Positions 16,395 to 24,280 of a DNA stretch of 64,000 bases are shown one piece after another. Numbering within the stretch: position 1 is the first letter of the stretch; each line of letters starts with the position of its first letter. Under the pieces are notes generated by a model. It made no database searches. It had not been told where the DNA came from and saw only the letters and a program-made list of their open reading frames with translations. The translations under genes and the position numbers were made by a program. This DNA comes from Vulcanococcus limneticus LL (lineage in GTDB: Bacteria > Cyanobacteriota > Cyanobacteriia > PCC-6307 > Cyanobiaceae), in the NCBI RefSeq assembly GCF_002252705.1, contig NZ_NQLA01000005.1, forward strand, positions 1 through 64,000. Direction: 5' to 3'.

Positions 16395-18435
16395 CGCGGC
16401 TGGCGGCGAGGGGTCGGGGGCTGGCGGCCGGTGGCAGGGTCACCGGTTCCACCGTGGGGGTGGCGCTGCAGGGGAGGCCGTCGAGGTAGCGCAGAGGTGC
16501 GTCCTGGTCGAAGCGACGGCCATCGGCCAGGGCAAAGGGCTGGCGCTCCGGCCAGAGGCAGGGCAGACCGGCCTGGGCCATCGCGGCCTCATAGAGGTCA
16601 CCGCGGTAGGTCTGGCTCAGCAGCTCCAGCCGGTTGCTGGGGAAGGGGCACCAGCCCCAGCGACTGAACTGGCTCAGCATCCAGGCCCCTTCCGCCTGGT
16701 CGGGCACCTGGGCCCGATCGGCGTGGTAGCGGTTCAGCAGCAGCCGATCGCTCGACTGCTCACCGGTGCCGAAGTCAAACTGGCGCTGCAGGGCCAGGGC
16801 GGAGCTGGGGCCGAGCCACTGGGGGTCGCTGAGCAGGCCGATCAGGTAGGGGCGCTGGCCGCCGTCGTCACAGATCGGACCGGCCTGCAGCAGGCCGGCG
16901 CAGAGGTCGAGCAGGGCCTGCCGATGGCTCTCAGCCCAGGCCTCATGGCAGGTCAGCACCTTCTCCGGATGGGCGGGCCAGATGTCGCGGTCCGTGGCGA
17001 CGACGTAGGCAAGCCCGTCCTCGACTGCCCTGGCCACCCGGTAGCGGCCGGCAATGAACCCGTCGATCTCCCCCGCCCGCAGCGCGGCCTGCATCGCCAT
17101 CGGCGAGAGGGTGCGCAGCTGCAGGTCCCGGTCGGGATCGAGACCGCCGTTCGCGAGCCAGTGGCGGAGCAGCAGCTCCTGCATGTTGCCCCGCTGGGCG
17201 ATCGCGAGCCGCAGGGGCGAGGTCCCGGCCCGCTGCCGCTGCGCCAGGGCAGCGAGGTCGGTCAGGCCCTGGCTCAGGAAGCGCTGCGAGAGGCACACCG
17301 CGTTGCCGTTGCGGGTCACCGTCATCGGCGTGATCGCCGGCCAGGGGGCCTGGCCGTGCAGGCCGAGGCTGAGGGCCAGGGGGGCGGTGGCCGAGGTGAT
17401 CGCCGCCTCCAGCTCGCCCGCCATCAGCTTCTCCTCCAGCTGCTGCCAGCGGGTGAAGGGCACCGGCAGCACCCGCAGCCGCTCGCGGTCGAAGAGCTGG
17501 CGCTCCAGCGCCACCGCCAGGGGGGCGCTGTCCAGGCCGGGCAGGTAGCCAATGCGGACAGTGGTGAGGGCAGCGGTTTTCGTTGCGCTGGCGCGGCCGC
17601 TGCGCGGGGCACCTGGCTGCAGCGTGCTCTGGCCCAGGCTCTGCTTGCGCTGGCGCAGGCGACGCTGCTGCTGCAGGAAGCCGATCAGCTCGCTGCGCAG
17701 CTGGTAGTAGTCGGGGTGCTCCATCACCTCCAGCCGCTGGCGCGGTCGGGGCAGCGGCACCTCCAGGATCTGGCCGATGCGGGCCTCCGGCCCGTTGGTC
17801 AGCATCACCACCCGGTCCGAGAGCAGCAGGGCCTCGTCCACGTCGTGGGTCACCATCACGGTGGTAATGCCGCTGGCCTGGCAGAGCTGCATCAGCTGCT
17901 GCTGCATGTTGCCGCGGGTCAGGGCGTCGAGGGCGCCGAAGGGCTCATCGAGCAGCAGCAGGCGCGGCTGGATCGCCAGGGCGCGGGCAATGGCGACCCT
18001 CTGCTTCATGCCGCCGGAGAGTTCAGCGGGGTGCTTGTCGGCCGCGGCGGCCAGGCCCACCAGCTTCAGCTGCTCATCCACCCGCTCGCGCTGCTGCTCT
18101 GGGGTGAGGTCGGTGAGCACGTTGCGCACCGCCAGCGCGATGTTCTGGCGGACGGTCTGCCAGGGCAGGAGCGAATAGTTCTGGAACACCACCATCCGGT
18201 CGGGGCCGGGGCTTGTGACCTCGCGGCCGTCCAGAAGGATCCCGCCCTCGCTGGCGCGGGTCAGGCCCGCCAGCAGGTTGAGCAGGGTGCTCTTGCCGCA
18301 GCCGGAGTGGCCGATCAGCGATACGAACTCACCCTCGGCGATGTCCAGGTCGATGTCGCGCAGGGCGATGTAGGCGCCGCCGCCGGCCAAAGGGAAGCTC
18401 TGGGTGACTGCGTCGACGGTAATCAGGCCCGGCAT
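16378..18435 (-). CDS. nrtC: Nitrate/nitrite ABC transporter NrtC, ATPase fused to a NrtA-like domain
   Basis: 685 residues. Residues 1-255 are an ABC ATPase (GHSGCGKST; LSGGMKQRVAIARAL; LLLLDEPFGALDA). After a linker, residues about 300-650 resemble the NrtA substrate-binding domain (IGYLPGLDSAPLAVALE; GEIDGFIAGRYRVA), as in the characterised cyanobacterial NrtC, where this domain regulates uptake. The ATG at 18435 is chosen because it starts MPGLITVDAVTQ, two bases after the nrtB stop; a longer frame to 18597 lies inside nrtB. Nitrate transport and ammonium-promoted inhibition are known for the family. Confidence 0.95.
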   Translation of the reverse strand: MPGLITVDAVTQSFPLAGGGAYIALRDIDLDIAEGEFVSLIGHSGCGKSTLLNLLAGLTRASEGGILLDGREVTSPGPDRMVVFQNYSLLPWQTVRQNIALAVRNVLTDLTPEQQRERVDEQLKLVGLAAAADKHPAELSGGMKQRVAIARALAIQPRLLLLDEPFGALDALTRGNMQQQLMQLCQASGITTVMVTHDVDEALLLSDRVVMLTNGPEARIGQILEVPLPRPRQRLEVMEHPDYYQLRSELIGFLQQQRRLRQRKQSLGQSTLQPGAPRSGRASATKTAALTTVRIGYLPGLDSAPLAVALERQLFDRERLRVLPVPFTRWQQLEEKLMAGELEAAITSATAPLALSLGLHGQAPWPAITPMTVTRNGNAVCLSQRFLSQGLTDLAALAQRQRAGTSPLRLAIAQRGNMQELLLRHWLANGGLDPDRDLQLRTLSPMAMQAALRAGEIDGFIAGRYRVARAVEDGLAYVVATDRDIWPAHPEKVLTCHEAWAESHRQALLDLCAGLLQAGPICDDGGQRPYLIGLLSDPQWLGPSSALALQRQFDFGTGEQSSDRLLLNRYHADRAQVPDQAEGAWMLSQFSRWGWCPFPSNRLELLSQTYRGDLYEAAMAQAGLPCLWPERQPFALADGRRFDQDAPLRYLDGLPCSATPTVEPVTLPPAASPRPLAASRDARHA

Positions 18436-18436
18436 C

Positions 18437-19279
18437 TCAGCGGCCTCCTGCGGCGACGCGATCACCCACCAGGCCCACCAGCCGGTCCAGGGCCAGGCCC
18501 ACCAGACCCACCACCAGGATCGCCAGGATGATCTGGCTGGTGCTGCTATCGCCACCGGCGTTGTAGGCGTCCCAGATGAAGAAGCCGATACCGCCATCGG
18601 CCTTGAGCATTTCGGCGGCCACGATCGCCAGCCAGGCCAGACCCACGGAGATGCGCAGGCCCGTGAACACGTAGGGCGCCGTGGCCGGCAAGAGGATGTC
18701 GCGCACGTAGCTACGCTTGCGCAGCCGCAGCACGCGGGCCACGTTGGTGTAGTCCTGTGGAATTTCGCGGATACCCACGGCGGTGTTGATCACGATCGGC
18801 CACACCGCCGTGATGAAGATCACGAAGATTGCGGCGGAATCGGCCTGCTGCAGCAGCAGCAGCGAGATCGGTAGCCAGGCCAGGGGGGGCACGGTGCGCA
18901 GCACCTGGATCAGCGGGTCGAAGCCGCGCCGCAGGAAGGCATTGAGGCCGATCGCCATGCCGGCGGCGATGCCAATCACCGCCGCCAGGGTGTAGCCGAT
19001 GGCCACCCGTTGCAGGGAGATCAGGATCTGCAGCCCGATGCCCTTGGAGGTGCCGCCGTCGTCATAGAAGGGCTTGCTGATGTAGGGATCCCAGGTCTGG
19101 CGGATCACCTGGATCGGGCCGGGAAAGCCATCGGCATTGCCGAGGCACAGCAGTTGCCACACCAGCAGGGTCAGGCCGATGCAGACCACCGGGGCCTTCA
19201 GTTGATTGACCAGGGGTGAGCTGAGCCAGGTAGCCCGCGGTCGCCGCAGGCTGCGGGGGGAGGCGAGGGCGGTGGTCAT
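18437..19279 (-). CDS. nrtB: Nitrate/nitrite ABC transporter permease NrtB
   Basis: 280 residues with about six membrane helices and the ATPase-docking EAA-type loop around RVLRLRKRSYVRDILLPATAPYVF. Also conserved are VLRTVPPLAWLPISLLLL and AEMLKADGGIGFFIWDAYN, as in NrtB/SsuC-type permeases. It lies between nrtA, 126 nt upstream with a strong hairpin in the gap, and nrtC, one base downstream. Confidence 0.95.
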   Translation of the reverse strand: MTTALASPRSLRRPRATWLSSPLVNQLKAPVVCIGLTLLVWQLLCLGNADGFPGPIQVIRQTWDPYISKPFYDDGGTSKGIGLQILISLQRVAIGYTLAAVIGIAAGMAIGLNAFLRRGFDPLIQVLRTVPPLAWLPISLLLLQQADSAAIFVIFITAVWPIVINTAVGIREIPQDYTNVARVLRLRKRSYVRDILLPATAPYVFTGLRISVGLAWLAIVAAEMLKADGGIGFFIWDAYNAGGDSSTSQIILAILVVGLVGLALDRLVGLVGDRVAAGGR

Positions 19280-19354
19280 TGGGGGCGGAGCTGGTGGGTA
19301 AGGAGGGGGTCTGGAGCCGCTGGCTTGCTGGCTCAGCGTGAGTGTGAGACGGGA

Positions 19355-19384
19355 CCGGGGGATTGCAGACTGGCAATCCCCCGG
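19355..19384 (-). promoter_or_regulatory. Intercistronic hairpin between nrtA and nrtB
   Basis: A perfect 12-bp inverted repeat (arms CCGGGGGATTGC and GCAATCCCCCGG) with a 6-nt loop begins about 21 nt after the nrtA stop. No T-run follows in the direction of transcription, so it is not a standard terminator. It could stabilise the nrtA transcript or partly end transcription, giving more binding protein than permease. Confidence 0.75.
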
Positions 19385-19405
19385 CGTGCATCACGGCTCA
19401 GAGGC

Positions 19406-20710
19406 TCACTTGAGGGCCTTGATCTTGAGGCTGTCGAGGTAGGCCTTCGGGTTGGCGGGGTTGAACTTCACGCCGTCGAAGAAGGTCTCCACGCCGCGGG
19501 AATCGCTGCTGGGGATCTCCTTGTATCCATTGGCCTTGGCGGCAGCGCGCCACAGGTCGGAGCGGTTCACCTGGTTCACCAGGGCCTTGATGTTGGTGCC
19601 CTTGGGCAGGTAGCCCCAGCGGATGTCCTCGGTCACGAACCAGGTGTCGTGGCTCTTGTAGGGGAAGGAGGCGTTGTTAGCGAAGAACAGCATCTTGTAG
19701 GGCGAGTTCTTCACGTTGCGGCCGTCGCCGTAGTCCACGTTGCCCTGCAGGCGGGGCAGCAGATCCTCCACGGTGGCCTTCACATACTTGTCCTGGGCCA
19801 GGATCGTGGCCAGTTCCTTGGTGTTGGAGGGGTTGTCGGCCCACTTCTGGGCCTGCTGCACGGCCTTGAGCAGTCGCAGGGTGGCATTGGGGTTCTTCTT
19901 CACCCAGTCGGCGCGCATCGAGAAGGCCTTCTCAGGGTGCTGCTTCCAGAGCTCACCGGTCTGGGCCACGGTGTAGCCCAGTTTCTTGTTGACCAGGCGC
20001 TCGTTCCAGGGCTCACCCACGCAGAACACATCCATCGTGCCCGACTGCATGTTGGCCACCATCTGCGGCGGCGGGATCACCACCAGGTCGGCATCCTTGT
20101 TGGGATCCACGCCATTGGCGGCCAGCCAGTAGCGCATCCAGAGGTCGTGGGTGCCGCCGGGGAAGGTGACGGCAGCCTTGAACTTGTCGCCCGTGCTGTT
20201 TTTCTTGGCAACCACCTTCTTGAGGCCGCTTGCTTTGATCTGCAGCTTGGCGTCCAGGAAGTTCTTGGATGCCGAGATTCCCTGACCCTGGGTATTCAGT
20301 CGCGCCAGGATCGCCATCGGCACGGGTTTCTTGCTTTTGCTGATCGCCCCGGTGGTGAGCAGGTAGGGCATCGGCGAGAGGATGTGGGCGCCGTCGATGC
20401 CGCCGCGGCTGCCGCCCAGCTCCAGGTTGTCGCGGGTGACGGCCCAGGAGGTCTGTTTCTTGAGCTCCACGCCGGTCATCCCCTCCTTGGCGAAGAAGCC
20501 CTTCTCCTTGGCGATGATCAGGGGAGCGGCGTCGGTGAGGGCGATGAAGCCCAGATCCACCGAGGTGGTCTCCGGCTTGCCGGGGGCCGTCTGGGCCTGG
20601 GCCGGTGCCAGGCTGATGCTGCCCGCCAGCTGCAGCGTCAGGCCGGCCACAGTGGCGAGACCGGTGAACAGAACCTGGCGGCGGGAAAGGCGGCGGGAAG
20701 GATTGACCAT
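19406..20710 (-). CDS. nrtA: Nitrate/nitrite-binding protein NrtA
   Basis: 434 residues, first gene of nrtABCD. A twin-arginine-like signal (SRRLSRRQVLFTG) and a hydrophobic stretch lead to a probable cleavage after AQA; no lipobox Cys is evident. The mature part is NrtA-like: TSVDLGFIALTDAAPLIIAKEKGFF, GRNVKNSPYKMLFF and the WLAANGVDPNKDADLVV region. It binds nitrate and nitrite in the periplasm. The ATG at 20710 gives the expected signal; upstream codons in the same frame lack similarity. Confidence 0.95.
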   Translation of the reverse strand: MVNPSRRLSRRQVLFTGLATVAGLTLQLAGSISLAPAQAQTAPGKPETTSVDLGFIALTDAAPLIIAKEKGFFAKEGMTGVELKKQTSWAVTRDNLELGGSRGGIDGAHILSPMPYLLTTGAISKSKKPVPMAILARLNTQGQGISASKNFLDAKLQIKASGLKKVVAKKNSTGDKFKAAVTFPGGTHDLWMRYWLAANGVDPNKDADLVVIPPPQMVANMQSGTMDVFCVGEPWNERLVNKKLGYTVAQTGELWKQHPEKAFSMRADWVKKNPNATLRLLKAVQQAQKWADNPSNTKELATILAQDKYVKATVEDLLPRLQGNVDYGDGRNVKNSPYKMLFFANNASFPYKSHDTWFVTEDIRWGYLPKGTNIKALVNQVNRSDLWRAAAKANGYKEIPSSDSRGVETFFDGVKFNPANPKAYLDSLKIKALK

Positions 20711-21019
20711 GGAGGGGGATAGCTGTGGAGCGCAGAACAGATCAGGCCGATGCACCACGGCATCAACCAACGGATAGGGAGCGGGTCGTTCTCTGGAAGC
20801 CCGGGCTAGAAACCCATCACCGCGGGACGTAACGCACCCGGGCGGTGAAACGCGTCGTTGGCGCACAGGCTGACCAACGGCATTAAGAACACCACGTCGC
20901 TCGCCCTTGCAAGCGTCACATTGGCTACCGATTCGCGGATGGTGCGGATTTGCCGATGGCGCCCACCCCAGGCATTTGTGCCCAGAGCTACCAAAGCCGA
21001 AGCAGGATCGTGCCGGGGG
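20711..21019. other. nrtA upstream region
   Basis: About 310 bp between the nrtA start and the end of the TrpD-like gene, both on the minus strand. It contains the candidate NtcA box at 20915-20928 and a weaker one-mismatch match (GTG-N8-TAC on the plus strand, 20978-20991). No gene is apparent. Confidence 0.5.
20886..20928 (-). promoter_or_regulatory. Candidate NtcA-activated promoter of nrtA
   Basis: On the minus strand GTA-GCCAATGT-GAC (20928-20915) matches GTA-N8-TAC with one mismatch. It is followed after 23 nt by TGTTCT, one mismatch from TAN3T. It shares 11 of 14 bases with the box before nirA. The site is about 175 nt upstream of the start codon, so a long leader would follow. NtcA control of nrt genes is well established in cyanobacteria; this site is a sequence-based candidate only. 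Confidence 0.45.
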
Positions 21020-22171
21020 TCATGGGCGGAGCCTCTCCAGGGCCGCCAGGCCGGCTCGGGCCGCCAGCAGCGCATCGGCCTGGGCCAGGGCAGCGGGCAG
21101 TGACTCCAGCTGCCCTGCGCACCAGAGGTAGGCCCCCACGTTCCAGCGGAGCGCCGGAGCCAGCGGGCCCTCGCCGGCCAGGGCGGCCAGGGCCTCGTCC
21201 TGCCACTGCTCCAGGTTGCTCCAGGCCACCTCGTCCGCGTCGATGCCGTGCTCGCGGGGATGCAGCAGGATCCGAGCCGGCGCGCCATCCCGCAACCGGG
21301 CCGTGATCGCGGCGCGGGTGGTGGGCAGGTCCGTCGAGCCCTCCAGGCCCTTCACGGTGAGCACGTCCCGTTCGCCGGCGGCCTGCAGCGCCTCCCAGGC
21401 CCGGCTCTCGGTGGGGGGGTGCACGAAGCCGCTCACCAGCAGGTGATCGCCCCGGTGGGGCGTCCAGAGCAGCTCCAGGCTGGCCACCGGCGGACGCTTG
21501 CCGATGTCCTCGCGGATCCGAACCAGCCTCTCGGCGGCCGGGAAGTGGTCAGGCTGGTGGGTGAGCGCCAGCCCGTGCTGATCCAGCCGCTCCTGCACCG
21601 CCGCAAGCGCCAGGCCGCGCCACTCCACCCCCAGGGCGGCGAACAGTTCGGCGAGGGTCACGCCGTATTTCACCGGCATGGGGGCACCGCCGTGCAGCAC
21701 CACCGGCTGGCCTGCCGCCGCCAGCACCAGGGCCACGAGCGGCAGCAGCGGCGCCGTGCGGCTGCGGCCGTCGTAGGGCACGCCGAAGCACAGGGGCCTG
21801 CGGCCCGGGGTGTGCAGACGGGGGCCCTGCTCCCGGTAGGTGTCGAGCATGCCGGTCAGCTCAATCGGCGTGGGCCGGCGGATCCGGTGGGCGATCAGGA
21901 AGGCACCGAGCTGGCTGTCGCTGGCCACGCCACTCAGCATGAGGTCCATCGCCTCGCGGGCTTCGGCCCGGTCCAGCCCCGTGCTGGTGTGCTCGCCGCT
22001 GCCCACCTTGCCGAGCAGGTCGCGGAAGCGCGCCCGCTCCGGGCCGAGCTCGCCGCGGCGCTCCTGGCGGCGGCGCGTGTCGCGCCCCTCGGCACGCAGG
22101 GCCGCGCTGTCGATGGCGGTGTCGATGGCGGTGTCGGTGCCGCTGCCAGGTGTCGTGCCGGTGCGGGTCAT
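21020..22171 (-). CDS. Anthranilate phosphoribosyltransferase-like (TrpD2/YbiB-type) protein
   Basis: About 383 residues with the nucleoside-phosphorylase/phosphoribosyltransferase family III fold: SDSQLGAFLIAHRIRRPTPIELTGML is the N-terminal helical domain, and HGGAPMPVKYGVTLAELFAALGV the start of the alpha/beta domain. The usual TrpD phosphoribosyl-pyrophosphate glycine loop (GTGGD) is replaced by VPYDGRSRT, so it is unlikely to make tryptophan precursor. The ATG at 22171 is preferred. Near the N-terminus is a small repeat, DTAIDTAID. It lies between nirA (divergent) and nrtA, suggesting a nitrogen-linked but unknown role. Confidence 0.75.
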   Translation of the reverse strand: MTRTGTTPGSGTDTAIDTAIDSAALRAEGRDTRRRQERRGELGPERARFRDLLGKVGSGEHTSTGLDRAEAREAMDLMLSGVASDSQLGAFLIAHRIRRPTPIELTGMLDTYREQGPRLHTPGRRPLCFGVPYDGRSRTAPLLPLVALVLAAAGQPVVLHGGAPMPVKYGVTLAELFAALGVEWRGLALAAVQERLDQHGLALTHQPDHFPAAERLVRIREDIGKRPPVASLELLWTPHRGDHLLVSGFVHPPTESRAWEALQAAGERDVLTVKGLEGSTDLPTTRAAITARLRDGAPARILLHPREHGIDADEVAWSNLEQWQDEALAALAGEGPLAPALRWNVGAYLWCAGQLESLPAALAQADALLAARAGLAALERLRP

Positions 22172-22173
22172 CG

Positions 22174-22215
22174 GTAGCGGTTGTGACACGGGGGCCTGGG
22201 TGCCGCCGCCACATT
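22174..22215 (+). promoter_or_regulatory. Candidate NtcA-activated promoter of nirA
   Basis: GTA-GCGGTTGT-GAC (22174-22187) matches GTA-N8-TAC with one mismatch. After exactly 22 nt comes CACATT (22210-22215), one mismatch from TAN3T and about 30 nt before the nirA ATG. The geometry is that of NtcA class II promoters. The TGTGAC half also resembles a Crp half-site, so the Crp/Fnr protein encoded beyond nrtD is an alternative binder. Confidence 0.5.
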
Positions 22216-22245
22216 GTCATTCCCGCATGCTGGCCGGTCTGTCCA

Positions 22246-23922
22246 ATGGCGTCTGCTGCTCCTGAGGCCGAATCGCCGCTGGCCGCGGCTCCAGGGCCAG
22301 TGACTGCCATACCGGGGGCCTCCGGCACCGAGAAGCTCAGCAAGGTCGAGCAGGCCAAGGCCGCCTTCTGCGGGCTCGAGCTGGAACCCCGCCTGGCGGA
22401 GCTTGGCGCTCAGGGTTGGGAGGCCCTCGATGAGGCCACCCTCACCATCCACCTCAAGTGGCTGGGCATCTTCTTCCGGCCCGTGACCCCCGGGCGCTTC
22501 ATGCTGCGGCTGCGGCTACCCAACGGCGTGATCCAGGCCGATCAGCTCGCCGTGCTCGCCGATGCGGTGGATCGCTGCGGGGCCGAGGGCAGCGCCGACA
22601 TCACCACCCGCCAGAACCTTCAGCTGCGGGGCCTGCTGCTCGAAGACATGGCTCCCCTGGTGGAGGCGATGGCGGCGGTGGGTCTCACCAGCCGCCAGTC
22701 GGGCCACGACAACCCCCGCAACATCACCGGCAACCCCCTGGCCGGCATCGACCCCGAGGAGCTGGTGGACACCCGGCCGCTGGTGGAGGCGATCCAGGCG
22801 CGGCTGCTGGGACCGGGCGGGCCACGCAACCTGCCGCGCAAGTTCAACGTGGCGGTGGGCGGCGCCCCCGACAGCTTCCTGCTGCACAACGACCTCGCCT
22901 TCCTGCCGGCCGAGCGCGACGGCGAACTGGGCTTCACGGTGCTGGTGGGGGGCTTCTTCTCGGCCCAGCGCAACGCCCTGGCGATCCCGCTGGGCCTGTG
23001 GCTGCGCGGTGCCCAGCTGCCCGATTTCAGCCTGGCGGTGCTGCGTCACTTCGAACGACACGGCAACCGCGCGGCCCGCAACAGGAGCCGCTTGCTCTAT
23101 CTGATTGACGAGCTGGGCCTGGATGCCTACCGCGCCGAGCTGTTAGCAAGCTTCGCCGCGGTGCTGGCCGAGGGCGCGGGGGCTGGCACCGGGGAGGCCC
23201 ATGGCCTGGCCGGTGCCGACGGCTCGCCGGAGAGCGCCCGCCTCGCCACCACGTTGGCGCTCTCCCACGATGGCTCCCACCTGGTCAACCAGGCGCCCCG
23301 CTCCGGGCTGGGGGTCAACGCCCAGGCCCAGCCGGGGCTGCATTGGCTCGGCCTGCATGTGCCGATGGGTCGCCTCGACGCCGACACGATGCTGGAACTG
23401 GCCCGCCTGGCCCGCCACTATGGCTGCGGCGAGCTGCGCTTCACCGAGGCCCAGAACGTGCTGCTCGTGGGCATCCCCACCGAGCACCTGGACGCTCTGC
23501 TGGCCGAACCACTGCTCCAGCGCCTGCGGCCCGAGCCCGGTCCGCTGCAGGCCGAGGCGGTGAGCTGCACCGGCAGCCGCTACTGCAGCTTCGCCCTGAT
23601 CCCCACCAAGACCACCGCCCAGACCGTGGTGGAGGAGCTGGAGCGGCGCCTGGAGTTACCCCACCCCCTGCGTAGCCACTGGACCGGCTGCCCCAATGCC
23701 TGCGGCCAGCCCTACATGGGTGAGATCGGGCTGATGGGGGCCAAGGCCCGCCACGAGGGCCAGATGGTCGAGGCCGCCAAGATTTTCCTGGGGGGCTCGC
23801 TGGGGTCAGAGCCGGCGCTCGCCGAATTGCACGGCAAGCCCATACCCCTCACCCAGCTACCCGACGTGCTCGAGGAACTGCTGGTGGAACGCTTCGGTGC
23901 CCGCCGCCGGCCTGGAACCTGA
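22246..23922 (+). CDS. nirA: Ferredoxin-nitrite reductase NirA
   Basis: 558 residues; six-electron reduction of nitrite to ammonium. The siroheme/[4Fe-4S] Cys ligands are visible in CTGSRYCSFALIPTKTTAQ and HWTGCPNACGQPY (C-x5-C and C-x3-C). Other conserved parts are ITTRQNLQLRG, NPRNITGNPLAGID and GGAPDSFLLHNDL. About 40 extra N-terminal Ala/Pro/Glu residues precede KVEQAKA. A Gly/Ala insert near residues 310-335 makes it longer than the usual 510 or so. ATG 22246 follows the candidate NtcA promoter at a normal distance. Confidence 0.95.
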   Translation: MASAAPEAESPLAAAPGPVTAIPGASGTEKLSKVEQAKAAFCGLELEPRLAELGAQGWEALDEATLTIHLKWLGIFFRPVTPGRFMLRLRLPNGVIQADQLAVLADAVDRCGAEGSADITTRQNLQLRGLLLEDMAPLVEAMAAVGLTSRQSGHDNPRNITGNPLAGIDPEELVDTRPLVEAIQARLLGPGGPRNLPRKFNVAVGGAPDSFLLHNDLAFLPAERDGELGFTVLVGGFFSAQRNALAIPLGLWLRGAQLPDFSLAVLRHFERHGNRAARNRSRLLYLIDELGLDAYRAELLASFAAVLAEGAGAGTGEAHGLAGADGSPESARLATTLALSHDGSHLVNQAPRSGLGVNAQAQPGLHWLGLHVPMGRLDADTMLELARLARHYGCGELRFTEAQNVLLVGIPTEHLDALLAEPLLQRLRPEPGPLQAEAVSCTGSRYCSFALIPTKTTAQTVVEELERRLELPHPLRSHWTGCPNACGQPYMGEIGLMGAKARHEGQMVEAAKIFLGGSLGSEPALAELHGKPIPLTQLPDVLEELLVERFGARRRPGT

Positions 23923-24280
23923 GGCCGCTGCGCCGGCCGGGCCACCAGCCCGCGCCCCGGCGCCGCGGGGCATTGCGGCGCCGCCAGGCGTCATCCAACG
24001 CCTGCAGGACTTCCCGATCGTTCACGTCGTGGCCGCCATAGAGCAGGGCGGTGATCCGCTCCGGGTCGATCTCCAGCGCAGCCACCTCCTGCCACAGCCG
24101 CTCGCCGAGGGCCGCCGCGGCCGGTTCCTGCTGGGCCGCGGCTAGCTGGCGCACCAGCAGGAGCACCAGCTGCTGCTCCTTGCGCTCGGCAAAGCTGCCC
24201 TCAAAACGGCCCGTCCCGCCGCCGCTCCCCCGACAGTCGCCCTCCGTCCAGCCCGTAACCGCGCCACCTGATCCGTCCAT
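23849..24280 (-). CDS. Hypothetical small protein, partly antisense to the end of nirA
   Basis: About 143 residues from the ATG at 24280. The middle, GSFAERKEQQLVLLLVRQLAA through ITALLYGGHDVNDREVLQALDDAWRRR, is helical, charged and looks like a real folded domain. The N-terminal 25 residues are Gly-rich. The C-terminal 40 residues (Arg/Gly-rich) read through the 3' end of nirA in antisense and are probably unstructured. I do not recognise a family. It could form the divergent partner of the CbiX-fusion gene. Confidence 0.5.
   Translation of the reverse strand: MDGSGGAVTGWTEGDCRGSGGGTGRFEGSFAERKEQQLVLLLVRQLAAAQQEPAAAALGERLWQEVAALEIDPERITALLYGGHDVNDREVLQALDDAWRRRNAPRRRGAGWWPGRRSGLRFQAGGGHRSVPPAVPRARRVAG

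Noticed and set aside
16132..18531. A 799-codon plus-strand frame across nrtC/nrtD
   Set aside because: Antisense shadow of two well-identified ABC genes; low-complexity Gln/Gly/Ala/His composition.
20978..20991. A second GTG-N8-TAC match upstream of nrtA
   Set aside because: No -10-like hexamer at 20-24 nt, and one-mismatch matches are expected by chance in several hundred bp. Not listed as a promoter.
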